Source: an uncultured Phycisphaerales bacterium
GTDB lineage: Bacteria; Planctomycetota; Phycisphaerae; Sedimentisphaerales; Anaerobacaceae
NCBI GenBank assembly: GCA_937927975.1
Contig: CALEZT010000160.1
Location: 1 to 9,664, forward strand
Direction of reading: 5' to 3'
DNA: 9,664 nucleotides
Shown here: one piece after another, positions 1-7,700 of the stretch
Layout: the number at the start of each line of letters is the position of its first letter
Numbering within the stretch: position 1 is the stretch's first letter
Made by a program: the position numbers and the translations under genes
The notes under the pieces: model-generated
What the model was told of the DNA's origin: nothing
Databases searched by the model: none
What the model saw: the letters and a program-made list of their open reading frames with translations, nothing else

Positions 1-46
1 ACCACCGAGATCTACACTCTTTCCCTACACGACGCTCTTCCGATCT
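1..46 (+). other. Illumina TruSeq adapter sequence (artefact)
   Basis: The first 46 bases match, from memory, the 3' part of the Illumina TruSeq universal/P5 adapter and end with the diagnostic GCTCTTCCGATCT. This is library-construction sequence, not genomic DNA. Real sequence begins at 47. It means the contig edge is untrimmed, and any reading frame running through these bases is artificial. Confidence 0.97.
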
Positions 47-874
47 CGTGTACTCCGCGCCTTGACGACGGATACGACATACGCTAAGGTGAGGTACTAC
101 TACAAGTTCCGTCGAAGACTCAACCTGCGAACCCCGACGACCTTCAATGAGAAGCTGCAATGGCTCAAACTGTATCATCGGCCTCTTGGGTTGTCTCGGC
201 TTGTTGACAAGTATGAAGTGCGAGAGTACGTACGCGAGCGGTGTGGCGACGGCCTGCTGAACGATCTGTATGGTGTCTATCGGTCCGCCGATGAGATCGA
301 GTTCCGCGCGTTGCCCGATCAATTCGTACTACGGGCTACCCATGGCTCTGGCTGGGTGGTTCTGTGTACGAGCAAGGCCTCTCTGGATACGACCAAGACG
401 CGCAATGCCATACGCCAGTGGTTGACGACTGATTACTATAGGATGTGGGGGGAATGGGCCTACAAGGGGGTGGAGCCCCGGGTTGTCTGTGAAAGGTATC
501 TTGGCAACAACGACGGTCGAGCGCTGCTGGACTACAAGTACTACTGTTTCCATGGTGAGCCCAAGTATGTGCATGTCGACCTCGATCGATTCTCTGATCA
601 CCGCCGGAACTTCTATGATCTGCAATGGCATCGCTTGCCTTTCGGCCTGGGTTATCCGCAGTCAGAGGCGGATGTGCCAAAGCCGGGGGGATTGGCTGAG
701 ATGTTAAGTGTGGCACGCGCCCTCGCACACGATCATCTGTTTGTACGGGTAGACCTCTACGAGGTGAACGGCCGAATTTACTTTGGAGAATTGACCTTCT
801 ATCCAGGGAATGGACTCGAGTTATTCACTCCGGCTGAGTATGACTTTGCCCTTGGTGATCTGCTTCACCTTTGA
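47..874 (+). CDS. TupA-like ATP-grasp-fold protein, polysaccharide biosynthesis (5' partial)
   Basis: This resembles the TupA-like family (teichuronopeptide biosynthesis TupA; ATP-grasp-related fold), found in capsule and exopolysaccharide clusters and often annotated as a glycosyltransferase. The exact reaction of most members is unknown. Numbering from the TTG at 62, the family landmarks are FNEKLQWLKL at 28-37, DKYEVREYV at 49-57, LPDQFVLRATHGSG at 84-97, DYKYYCFHGEPKYV at 157-170, and the C-terminal block from RVDLYEVNG to FGELTFYPGNG (229-251). The C-terminus looks complete, ending in a typical LGDLL motif. The frame is open from the end of the adapter (47) through 62. Family members usually have some more N-terminal residues, so the true start is probably lost with the contig edge. 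TTG 62 is only the nearest in-window candidate. It is followed, 102 bases downstream, by a glycosyltransferase gene on the same strand, which supports a role in building a surface glycan. Confidence 0.88.
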   Translation, partial: RVLRALTTDTTYAKVRYYYKFRRRLNLRTPTTFNEKLQWLKLYHRPLGLSRLVDKYEVREYVRERCGDGLLNDLYGVYRSADEIEFRALPDQFVLRATHGSGWVVLCTSKASLDTTKTRNAIRQWLTTDYYRMWGEWAYKGVEPRVVCERYLGNNDGRALLDYKYYCFHGEPKYVHVDLDRFSDHRRNFYDLQWHRLPFGLGYPQSEADVPKPGGLAEMLSVARALAHDHLFVRVDLYEVNGRIYFGELTFYPGNGLELFTPAEYDFALGDLLHL

Positions 875-976
875 CCAGTGGCGCCTCCATCATGGTATCG
901 TTCTATTCCACGAGTGTGATATCCCTGATCTCTCGCTGAACGCTGAAGGGTTGAAGATCACAGTTCCGGACGCCAC
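875..976. other. Short intergenic spacer
   Basis: These 102 bases separate the TupA-like gene from the glycosyltransferase gene. I see no T-run terminator and no convincing promoter. The glycosyltransferase frame is closed by a TGA at 944-946 and contains no other start codon before ATG 977, which fixes that start. There is no good Shine-Dalgarno sequence; only a weak GGA lies at 968-970. Confidence 0.6.
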
Positions 977-2146
977 ATGCGGATTCTGTTCGTACATAAT
1001 GACTATGCCTCGCTCAGTGGGGAAGAACATGCTGCTGAGACAATTGCCGACCTCTGTGCATCACACGGGCATGAGGTCATCTGGTTTCGGCGCAGTTCGA
1101 GCGAGATCGGCGATTCTATCGGTGGCAAGGCGAAGGCGTTCTTTGCCGGCATTCACAATCCCTTTGCCGTGCGATCTCTGTCCCGGATGCTCGATGAGGT
1201 TGAGCCCGATCTCGTTCAAGTGCAGAACATCTATCCGTTGCTGTCGCCGTCGATCTTCAGACCGATCAAGTCCAGAGGTATTCCGGTCGTGATGCGGTGT
1301 CCGAACTACCGGTTGTTCTGTCCGAACGGATTGCACCTGGTGCGCGGCGAGGTGTGCGAGAAATGTCTGGGCTTCGGGCGAGAGGCGTGGTGTATCCTGA
1401 AGAACTGCGAGAATAGTCTTTTCAAGAGTACCGGCTATGCCCTGCGGAACGCCTGGGCCAGGCTTAGCGGCCGTATCCTGAAAAATGTGGATATGTTCAT
1501 CGTCCAGACGGAGTTTCAGAAGGGCAAGTTCGTAGAGCGAGGCATCCCGGAGTCCCGGATCGGTATCGTGCCGGGTTTCGTGCCGGATAACGACGAAGCC
1601 CAACCGCAAGAACTTGGCGATCTGGTGACTTTCGTCGGGCGGGTAAGTCCGGAGAAAGGCATTGAGGATTTCCTCGCCGCGGCGAGATTGCTGCCGGATG
1701 TACCCTTTGCTGTAGCGGGCAGCGAGAACGGCATGCCCGGCGTCCGTAAGCGGTCTCCGGCTAATGTCCAATGGCTCGGTTTTCTGAACGCTAATGAGTT
1801 GCATGATCTGTATGCTCGGTCACGTATCGTAGTGGTCCCCAGTCGCTGGTATGAAGGGTTTCCCAATGTCGTGGCACAGGCTATGGCCTGTGCCCGCCCC
1901 GTCGTTGCAGCCCGCATCGGCGCCATGACCAGTATCGTTGAGGACAACAGGACTGGTCTGCTGGCCGAAGTCGCCGATCCCCACGACCTTGCCAGGAAAA
2001 TTGAGGCTCTCTATCATGATCACGCCTTGTGTCGTCGGATGGGCCAGGCGGCCCGAGAGAAGGCTGTAGTTCAATATTCATCTGACAGCATCTACCTGGC
2101 TTTGACCACCGTGTACGACAACGCCATCCGACACAACGGCTCCTGA
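977..2146 (+). CDS. Family 4 glycosyltransferase (GT-B fold)
   Basis: A 389-residue cytoplasmic glycosyltransferase that probably transfers a sugar from a nucleotide-sugar donor onto a growing surface polysaccharide; donor and acceptor cannot be told. The N-terminal Rossmann half begins MRILFVHNDY, followed by SGEEHAAE (14-21), where family 4 enzymes often carry a similar glycine-rich stretch. A cysteine-rich stretch (C108, C115, C127, C130, C139, C144) around NYRLFCPNG and CEKCLG is typical of one GT4 subgroup. The C-terminal donor-binding half has FVGRVSPEKGIEDFL (219-233; R222 and K227 in the usual phosphate-binding positions) and the late motif SRWYEGFPNVVAQAMA (289-304). The usual EX7E pair is E293 and Q301 here, so the second glutamate is replaced by glutamine (codon CAG at 1877-1879). 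ATG 977 is the first start after an in-frame stop at 944. The next gene begins 8 bases after this one, suggesting co-transcription. Confidence 0.92.
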   Translation: MRILFVHNDYASLSGEEHAAETIADLCASHGHEVIWFRRSSSEIGDSIGGKAKAFFAGIHNPFAVRSLSRMLDEVEPDLVQVQNIYPLLSPSIFRPIKSRGIPVVMRCPNYRLFCPNGLHLVRGEVCEKCLGFGREAWCILKNCENSLFKSTGYALRNAWARLSGRILKNVDMFIVQTEFQKGKFVERGIPESRIGIVPGFVPDNDEAQPQELGDLVTFVGRVSPEKGIEDFLAAARLLPDVPFAVAGSENGMPGVRKRSPANVQWLGFLNANELHDLYARSRIVVVPSRWYEGFPNVVAQAMACARPVVAARIGAMTSIVEDNRTGLLAEVADPHDLARKIEALYHDHALCRRMGQAAREKAVVQYSSDSIYLALTTVYDNAIRHNGS

Positions 2147-2154
2147 TTCGCTCC

Positions 2155-3447
2155 ATGTATCCACCCTCCGCCTACAACCTCCTCGCGATCAATCCGGGCA
2201 TGGCACCTGCCGCCGACCATATCATGCCCCTGCGGCTCCTGATCCGCCAGGGGGGGGGGGCGGGATATTTGCTGCTCCTTGCCAATCCCCTGAATCTGAT
2301 TGTGACTCGGGGGCGAACAGAAGGATACGATGCCGTCGACGGCAGTGCAATGATTCAGATCTTGTATGCGATGGTGTGTTGTCTCTGTGCTGTTCATCAT
2401 TTGATAGCACGACAGGATGGATACAGTGTTCGTATCTTGTTTCGCAGTCCGATGGCGTTCTTCCTGCTCTACACCGTCTTTTGTGGGATAAGTGCCCTAT
2501 GGAGCCCCAACCCAACGTATTCTGCTTTTATGGCATTTCAATGTCTAGCGTTTCTCTTATTGACCGTTGTTATCATTTCAGATCTGTGCCGCAGATCGTC
2601 TCCACAGGAGGTGATTGAATGGATTGTGTTCTGGGTGTTGTGGACGGTCTTCTGGGCTGTGGTAGTCAACATTCGGACATGGGGGTTGGGTTATCTCAAG
2701 TATCCCTTTCAGGCTGGAGTTCTCTCGACGGGGGTCCCGTTCTTCATAGCTCTGCATCTTTGTCGGAGACGTGCGTTCGCGTGGATCACGATGTGTTTTG
2801 CGATTCTTTCCGTTGCGAACACGAACTACTTTGGGATACTGCCGGCCGCATTGCTTGGCGCTATTCTGGGTGACAGAAAGTCCAAGGTGATTGCTGCAGC
2901 CATCGTAGTAGTCGCAGGGGTAGGTGTGTTGTATTTTGGCTTGGAGGCAGTTATCCAGAACACCTTGTTCTTCGGCAAGGAAGGTGTGGGGTGGGAGCAT
3001 ACGACTGGACGGGACAAAGTCTGGAAAATGGGATGGGAGCTGTGCATGGAGAAGCCTGTGCTGGGGTATGGTTTTGTGGCCGGCGAAAGGGATATTCTGT
3101 ACCAGACGCGAGGGCCCGGAATCATCTCCATGCACTCCATGTTCTTCTCCGCATTTATGGGGGTGGGATTTCTTGGTCCTGTTCTGTTGTCACTATATCT
3201 TGCTGGCACGACGACGTTGTGTCTCTCTCCCTACCTTGCACCCGCTTGGAGGTTCAGCTTCATTGCGACAGTGTTCATGGTGGTTGTTGTTTCAACGGCG
3301 GGGCCTGGATTGGGAGGACGGGTGTATGGTTCTTGGCAGGCCTGCTTGCTTGTAATGACCGCGATTGTGGTATCATGCAAGAGCATGCCGTCCACTGCAA
3401 ATGGTGTGACACATATGGGACCGCTTGATGCAGTTCGAAGACCGTAA
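2155..3447 (+). CDS. O-antigen polymerase/ligase family membrane protein (Wzy/WaaL-like)
   Basis: A 430-residue integral membrane protein with roughly 11-12 hydrophobic segments (about 37-50, 66-84, 98-116, 122-143, 152-173, 187-203, 207-239, 244-262, 324-350, 366-384, 392-408). The long non-membrane loop between 262 and 324 carries the Wzy_C-like signature TGRDKVWKMGWELCMEKPVLGYGF (starting at T284), with R286 and, near the next helix, H327 in the MHSMFF segment. This layout fits O-antigen polymerases and O-antigen ligases; sequence alone does not separate the two. It would act on lipid-linked glycan at the periplasmic face of the inner membrane. ATG 2155 lies 8 bases after the glycosyltransferase stop but has no clear Shine-Dalgarno sequence; ATGs at 2200 and 2224 (M16, M24) are alternatives. 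An 11-base G run at 2250-2260 encodes residues 32-36. The last 20 bases overlap the next gene in another frame. Confidence 0.87.
   Translation: MYPPSAYNLLAINPGMAPAADHIMPLRLLIRQGGGAGYLLLLANPLNLIVTRGRTEGYDAVDGSAMIQILYAMVCCLCAVHHLIARQDGYSVRILFRSPMAFFLLYTVFCGISALWSPNPTYSAFMAFQCLAFLLLTVVIISDLCRRSSPQEVIEWIVFWVLWTVFWAVVVNIRTWGLGYLKYPFQAGVLSTGVPFFIALHLCRRRAFAWITMCFAILSVANTNYFGILPAALLGAILGDRKSKVIAAAIVVVAGVGVLYFGLEAVIQNTLFFGKEGVGWEHTTGRDKVWKMGWELCMEKPVLGYGFVAGERDILYQTRGPGIISMHSMFFSAFMGVGFLGPVLLSLYLAGTTTLCLSPYLAPAWRFSFIATVFMVVVVSTAGPGLGGRVYGSWQACLLVMTAIVVSCKSMPSTANGVTHMGPLDAVRRP
2250..2260 (+). repeat. Poly-G tract of 11 bases inside the Wzy-like gene
   Basis: Eleven consecutive G residues lie 95 bases after the proposed ATG. 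With 11 Gs the 430-residue frame is intact. With one G fewer the frame stops at TGA 2291-2293; with one G more it stops at TGA 2616-2618. Other G runs in the window reach about six, so this one is exceptional even for this G-rich sequence. It has the form of a slipped-strand phase-variation tract, but homopolymers are also error-prone in sequencing. Confidence 0.85.
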
Positions 3448-4522
3448 ATCCATAGACGCTGTCAAAGGCATCTTGATTCTTTTCGTGGTGTTAGGCCATT
3501 CCGTCCTCGCCACTGAGTTTGCTGCTCTCAAGACGTTCATATACTCATTCCATGTATATGCCTTCCTGTTGCTCCCCTTTATCCTTTCCCCGAAAGTGGC
3601 TACACGTGAGAATCTGCTCAATGTCGCAGCGAGGTATCTCGTGCCGTATGTGGCCGTTGTACTTCTAATGAGCATCCCCTATGGACTGCTGCGGGGTTAC
3701 TCAGGGGGGCAGTGGTTCGGGTTCTATGTCCGAGGGATCGCAACAGGAAACGACAATTACTTGAAGGCGACTTCTGGTCAATTACTCTTCTGGTTTCTGC
3801 CGGTTGTGGCTTGGATCAATGTTCTGCTGCAGATGTACAATTGGATGGGTTTCGCAGGCAGAATTGTGCTCTGTCTATTGTTCATTGTAGGTCATCTTGC
3901 GCTTCCCGCTATGCCGTGGGAGCAGAAGCAGCACTATCCATATTTAGGGACACATATAGCAGTATACATTATGCCGGTTGGCTTACTGCTTCGCCATCTG
4001 TGCCTCAGGATGAGCTTTGCTTTCTGCAGGAGTCTCCGTGTTCTCTGGCTTCTTGGTTTTGCCTTGTCCGTTCTGTGGATGTTCTGGGAGGGGTCGGCGC
4101 TCAGCATTGCACATCTGGGTTGTCCTTCGTACAAGACACCTCTCTTAGCGGTTGTTCACGCGCTGATTCCGCTGTCTGCCGTACTTGCTTTGATCGGTTT
4201 TTCGCAAGACCTCTCGAAGGTCCGATATCTGGTTCGCTTTGGGCAGAAGTCCATGTACATATATCTTTTCAGTCAGCCAGTTGTGGTTGGCGCGACCATT
4301 TTCGTAAGGGACTACATAGCCCTCGATGGACATCTAGGCCTCCTTCTATGTGGGAGTATTAGCGTCGTTTCTGGCATCGTTTTCGGTTGTACAGTAGCTT
4401 ATGTGATTGATGCCGTCCCGACACTTAGGGCCTTGTTGTTTCCACGATCGTATCGCGAGTTGTGCAACGTTGTGCGAGGTTGTGCGAGACGTCTCATGTG
4501 CGTACCTCCGTCGAGGTTCTGA
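3428..4522 (+). CDS. Acyltransferase family 3 membrane protein (putative glycan O-acetylase)
   Basis: A 364-residue multi-span membrane protein of the acyltransferase 3 family, which includes fucose 4-O-acetylase-like proteins that O-acylate extracellular polysaccharides, O-antigens or Nod factors. The hallmark N-terminus KSIDAVKGILILFVVLGHS (7-25) holds the conserved histidine H24 in the first membrane helix. The second family landmark is YSFHVYAF (39-46, with F41-H42). The rest is a series of hydrophobic helices (for example LVPYVAVVLLMSIPYGLL, GQLLFWFLPVVAWINVLL, FGCTVAYVIDAVPTL) with short basic loops, ending in an arginine-rich tail. ATG 3428 is preferred because GGGA at 3417-3420 sits 7 bases upstream; a TTG one codon earlier (3425) is possible. 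The start overlaps the 3' end of the Wzy-like gene by 20 bases, indicating translational coupling and a shared operon. The probable job is acetylation or other acylation of the glycan made by the upstream enzymes; the substrate is unknown. Confidence 0.86.
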   Translation: MQFEDRKSIDAVKGILILFVVLGHSVLATEFAALKTFIYSFHVYAFLLLPFILSPKVATRENLLNVAARYLVPYVAVVLLMSIPYGLLRGYSGGQWFGFYVRGIATGNDNYLKATSGQLLFWFLPVVAWINVLLQMYNWMGFAGRIVLCLLFIVGHLALPAMPWEQKQHYPYLGTHIAVYIMPVGLLLRHLCLRMSFAFCRSLRVLWLLGFALSVLWMFWEGSALSIAHLGCPSYKTPLLAVVHALIPLSAVLALIGFSQDLSKVRYLVRFGQKSMYIYLFSQPVVVGATIFVRDYIALDGHLGLLLCGSISVVSGIVFGCTVAYVIDAVPTLRALLFPRSYRELCNVVRGCARRLMCVPPSRF

Positions 4523-4755
4523 GCCATTTGTCCGACACATTATCGGGCGTGCGTGGGGAGCAGCGGGGGGTTCTTGCAGGTAGTTTGCTCCATACCTTGC
4601 ACCGACTTGTATTCTCGACATAACTGATTGAATCTCGTTGGAAGGCCGACACTCATGGTCTTAGCGCTTCTATATCTTAGACTTTGTATGGTTAGGGTGT
4701 GTTTTGATGTCGTATTACTGAGCTGCTTCGTCCTTTCCAATCGGAGAGAGAATCC
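4523..4755. other. Intergenic region between polysaccharide genes and the giant secreted protein
   Basis: These 233 bases hold no convincing gene and probably separate two transcription units. A 6-base inverted repeat, GGAGCA at 4557-4562 and TGCTCC at 4586-4591, could form a weak stem with a 23-base loop, but no T-run follows, so it is not a good terminator. Promoter-like elements are weak: CCGACA at 4646-4651 with TATATC at 4671-4676 (19-base spacer), and TTGCAC followed 16 bases later by CATAAC near 4595-4625. None is convincing. In the frame of the downstream gene there are stops at 4693-4695 and 4705-4707. Confidence 0.5.
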
Positions 4756-4758
4756 GTG
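4743..4758 (+). promoter_or_regulatory. Shine-Dalgarno sequence and GTG start of the giant secreted protein
   Basis: GGAGAGAG at 4743-4750 is followed by AATCC and then GTG at 4756-4758. The GGAG core lies 9 bases from the start, ideal spacing. The frame is closed by a TGA at 4705-4707 and has no ATG or GTG between there and 4756, so this is the first usable start. The codons that follow give a good signal peptide. This is the strongest ribosome binding site in the window. Confidence 0.8.
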
Positions 4759-7700
4759 GGGGCATACGGACCTTTGTTAAGTGTGTTCAGGCCTTTTTGG
4801 CTGCTGATGTTCTCGGTGTTTCTCGGCACGGTCGTCTCAGTATCCGCTGCGCAGATAATTGAGGTGTCCTCTCCGTCCAGCGATTGTTGGACAATCAGCA
4901 GAGACGTTGAATTCCACGTCAGCGTCAGTGATCCATCGTCTATCTATACCTTCATCGACTGGGACGATTCGCTGGTGGGGTGGTGGCGGGGGGAGGGGGG
5001 TGCCACGGATAGTTCTCCCAGTGGCATTAACGGTACGGCAAGTGAAACTACATCGTATATAAGTGGCAAGTTCGGCCAGTGTTTTGCGGGTGGTCCGGTA
5101 ACGATTGGTGACGCAGACCAAGTGGATTTTCGCTTGGCGGCAGACTTTACGATATCTTGCTGGGTGAGTATTTCGGACGCTACGGCGTGGCGGGACATTT
5201 TGACAAAAGGAAGTTACTTCAAGCTGTTCTACAAGAGTGACAGCAGTAGATGGCAATTCAACGTTGGTAATTCAAGTTCGTACGTATATCCATACTATAC
5301 GCAGATTGGCTCTCCTGTTGGATCGTGGGTCCACTTGGCTGCTACCTACAGTGCTGGAACCAGGGTTCTTGCTCTTTATGCGAACGGGGCGTCTCGTTCG
5401 TCTGCGACTCTGTCACTGAGCCAGGAATTTCAGACCACGAACAGCTTCGTCATTGCTTCGAGCGCTTATGTGTCTGTAGACGAGGTTCTGGTATTCAACC
5501 GTGCATTGGGCGGAACAGAGATCGCCGCGCTATATGATGCCAAAGCAGGCGGATTGTCCGCTTCGTTTACTGTTCCCGAAATAGTGGAGTATTCATACCA
5601 AGTGTGGGCGGTGAACGCTGGCGGCGATGTCAGTAGTGAGTCCGGATCGATTACGGTTGATGTCCCGAATTCATCGCCAACGGGCTCAGTCACCAATCCG
5701 ATCAGTCCGAGACGCACCAGCGCGTCCAGTATGACGTTCACTGGCACTGCCAGGGACGCCAACGCCGATACGACACTGTCGCTGGCAACGCTGTGGTGGG
5801 ATGTCGGACAGACGCCGGGTACGCTTGTATCCAGCGGACTTACAGATGCCCTCGGTGGCAACTCGGATACATGGTCAATTGAGGCGTCGGGTCTGACTGC
5901 TGGGACCATCATATGGAATATCAAGCTCAAGGATTCCGCTGGGAACGAAGGGTGGCTTGGTTCCGATAATACTCTCATCGTTGGTCAAAGTGTTTTCTAC
6001 GTCTCTCCGAGCGGGAACGACTCCAATCCGGGCACCCTGGGGGAGCCATTCTTAACGATCCAGCATTTCGCAGACAACTGTTATCCGGGCGACACCTGCT
6101 ATATTCGTGCCGGGACCTATCGCGAAACCGTAACGCCGGTTCGCGGGGGCAACGCCTCGGCCGCGATCACCTTCCAAGCCTACAATGGAGAGACGGTAAC
6201 GATCAGCGGTGCGGATGTCATCACTGGGACGTGGACCCTGCACGAGGGCAGTGTGTATCGTATTGCTCATGCTACCGATCTGGGGCTGGGGAATAACCAG
6301 GTTTTCGTCAATGGGGTATCCATGATGGAAGCCCGCTGGCCGAATCCGGCCGAGGGGTATTGGCAGTCGCGGGTATGGGAGGAAAACAGTATTGGTTTGA
6401 CGAGCGGTGGGTCCATCAGCGGCAGTACCGTAACGATTCTGAGTTCCGATATCACACAGGGGGCGAATACCTGGGTAGGTGCTTTGGTCCACGGCTACTG
6501 GGACTACTGCGGAGCCAGTGGGATCGTTACGGCCTCCGATACGGGGACGTTGACGTTCACTTCACATACGGCGACAGGGCGTGTGACCCCTGCGGGTGGT
6601 AGCGCCCATTTCTTTTTCATTGCTGGCAACTCCTATCATGCCCTTGATATCGCGACGGAGTGGTACTATGACTATGATGGGACTATTGGTGATGCGGGAA
6701 CCCTCTACTTCTGGGCCCCAGGGGGCGTGAACCCCAATACACTGACGGTCGAAGCCAAGACTCGGCAGCATGGGTTTGATTTCAGCGGGATTTCCCATAT
6801 TTTCGTGCAAGGGATCGATTTGTTTGGGTGCAATGTAGTCACCAATGCCGAGTCGTCGCACGTCACGCTGACGGATCTGGATGCGAAGTACATCAGTCAC
6901 TTCATGGTTCTCGACAAGGGACGTACTGACCAGGGCACGAAGGGGGTGAAGGACAGCGGAATTGTGTTCGGCGGGAGCCACCACACACTGCAAAACGCCT
7001 CCATCGACTGGAGTGCTGGTAACGGGGTGTCTTTATGGGGCAGCGACAGTTCTGTTCTGGACTGCACCATTACGAATGTAGGCTATGCGATGAGTGGCTG
7101 TTGTGGCGTGCATTCCGGCCGAGTCAAGTCCTCGCACAATCGCATTAACGGGAACACCATCAGTAAGACATCGCGTGGTTCGATCGAGATTAACAACCTC
7201 CGGGCTGCGGAGGTGAAACACAATACCTTGAGCTACACACGGTACAGCGGTTCCGGAACGTGGGATCTTGGCGCAATCTATGCGATGGGTACTGATGGCC
7301 AAGGTACAGAGATCGCCTACAATGTGCTGCATGATATCCGCGAGATTGGGATCTATCTGGACAACAGAAATTGGAATTACCACATACACCACAACTTGGC
7401 TTACGACTGGGGCGGATACGACAATAATGTGCATATCGGATTGCACATGAACCAGGTGAGCCAGGGGCATCGCATCCACCATAATACATTCGTGGATGGC
7501 TACATCTCAACAAACCGAATCAATGTCAGTGATGGCTTGTCCATGGCTGGTACGGAGATCAAGAACAATATTTGTCGCGCTCTCAGGACGGTAGGTAGTG
7601 CGAGGTTTACTGGCTATCCGGATTCCGCCGATGACGCGGTGTTGGGAAACAACATCTATACGAGCACAACAGACCCAACAACCCTGTTCAGGAACTATGC

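Noticed and set aside
878..976. Inverted pair GTGGCG (878-883) and CGCCAC (971-976) at the two ends of the first spacer
   Set aside because: A 6-base match across 87 bases is expected by chance and there is no supporting structure between.
810..1292. 160-residue + strand frame bridging the TupA-like and glycosyltransferase genes
   Set aside because: It overlaps both genes in another frame, has a cysteine/serine/arginine-rich translation with no recognisable domain, and is best explained as a shadow.
1061..1804. 247-residue minus-strand frame inside the glycosyltransferase gene
   Set aside because: It is antisense to strong GT4 motifs and shows no family signature.
2578..3135. 185-residue minus-strand frame inside the Wzy-like gene
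   Set aside because: It is antisense to a membrane protein with clear hydrophobic periodicity and the Wzy_C-like signature; its translation has no recognisable features.
3712..4362. 216-residue + strand frame inside the acyltransferase gene
   Set aside because: It lies wholly within the acyltransferase gene in a different frame, and lacks membrane or domain structure of its own.
4882..4896. Perfect 6-base hairpin GATTGT-TGG-ACAATC early in the giant gene
   Set aside because: It lies within coding sequence 126 bases after the start, is short, and lacks a T-run; it is likely coincidental.
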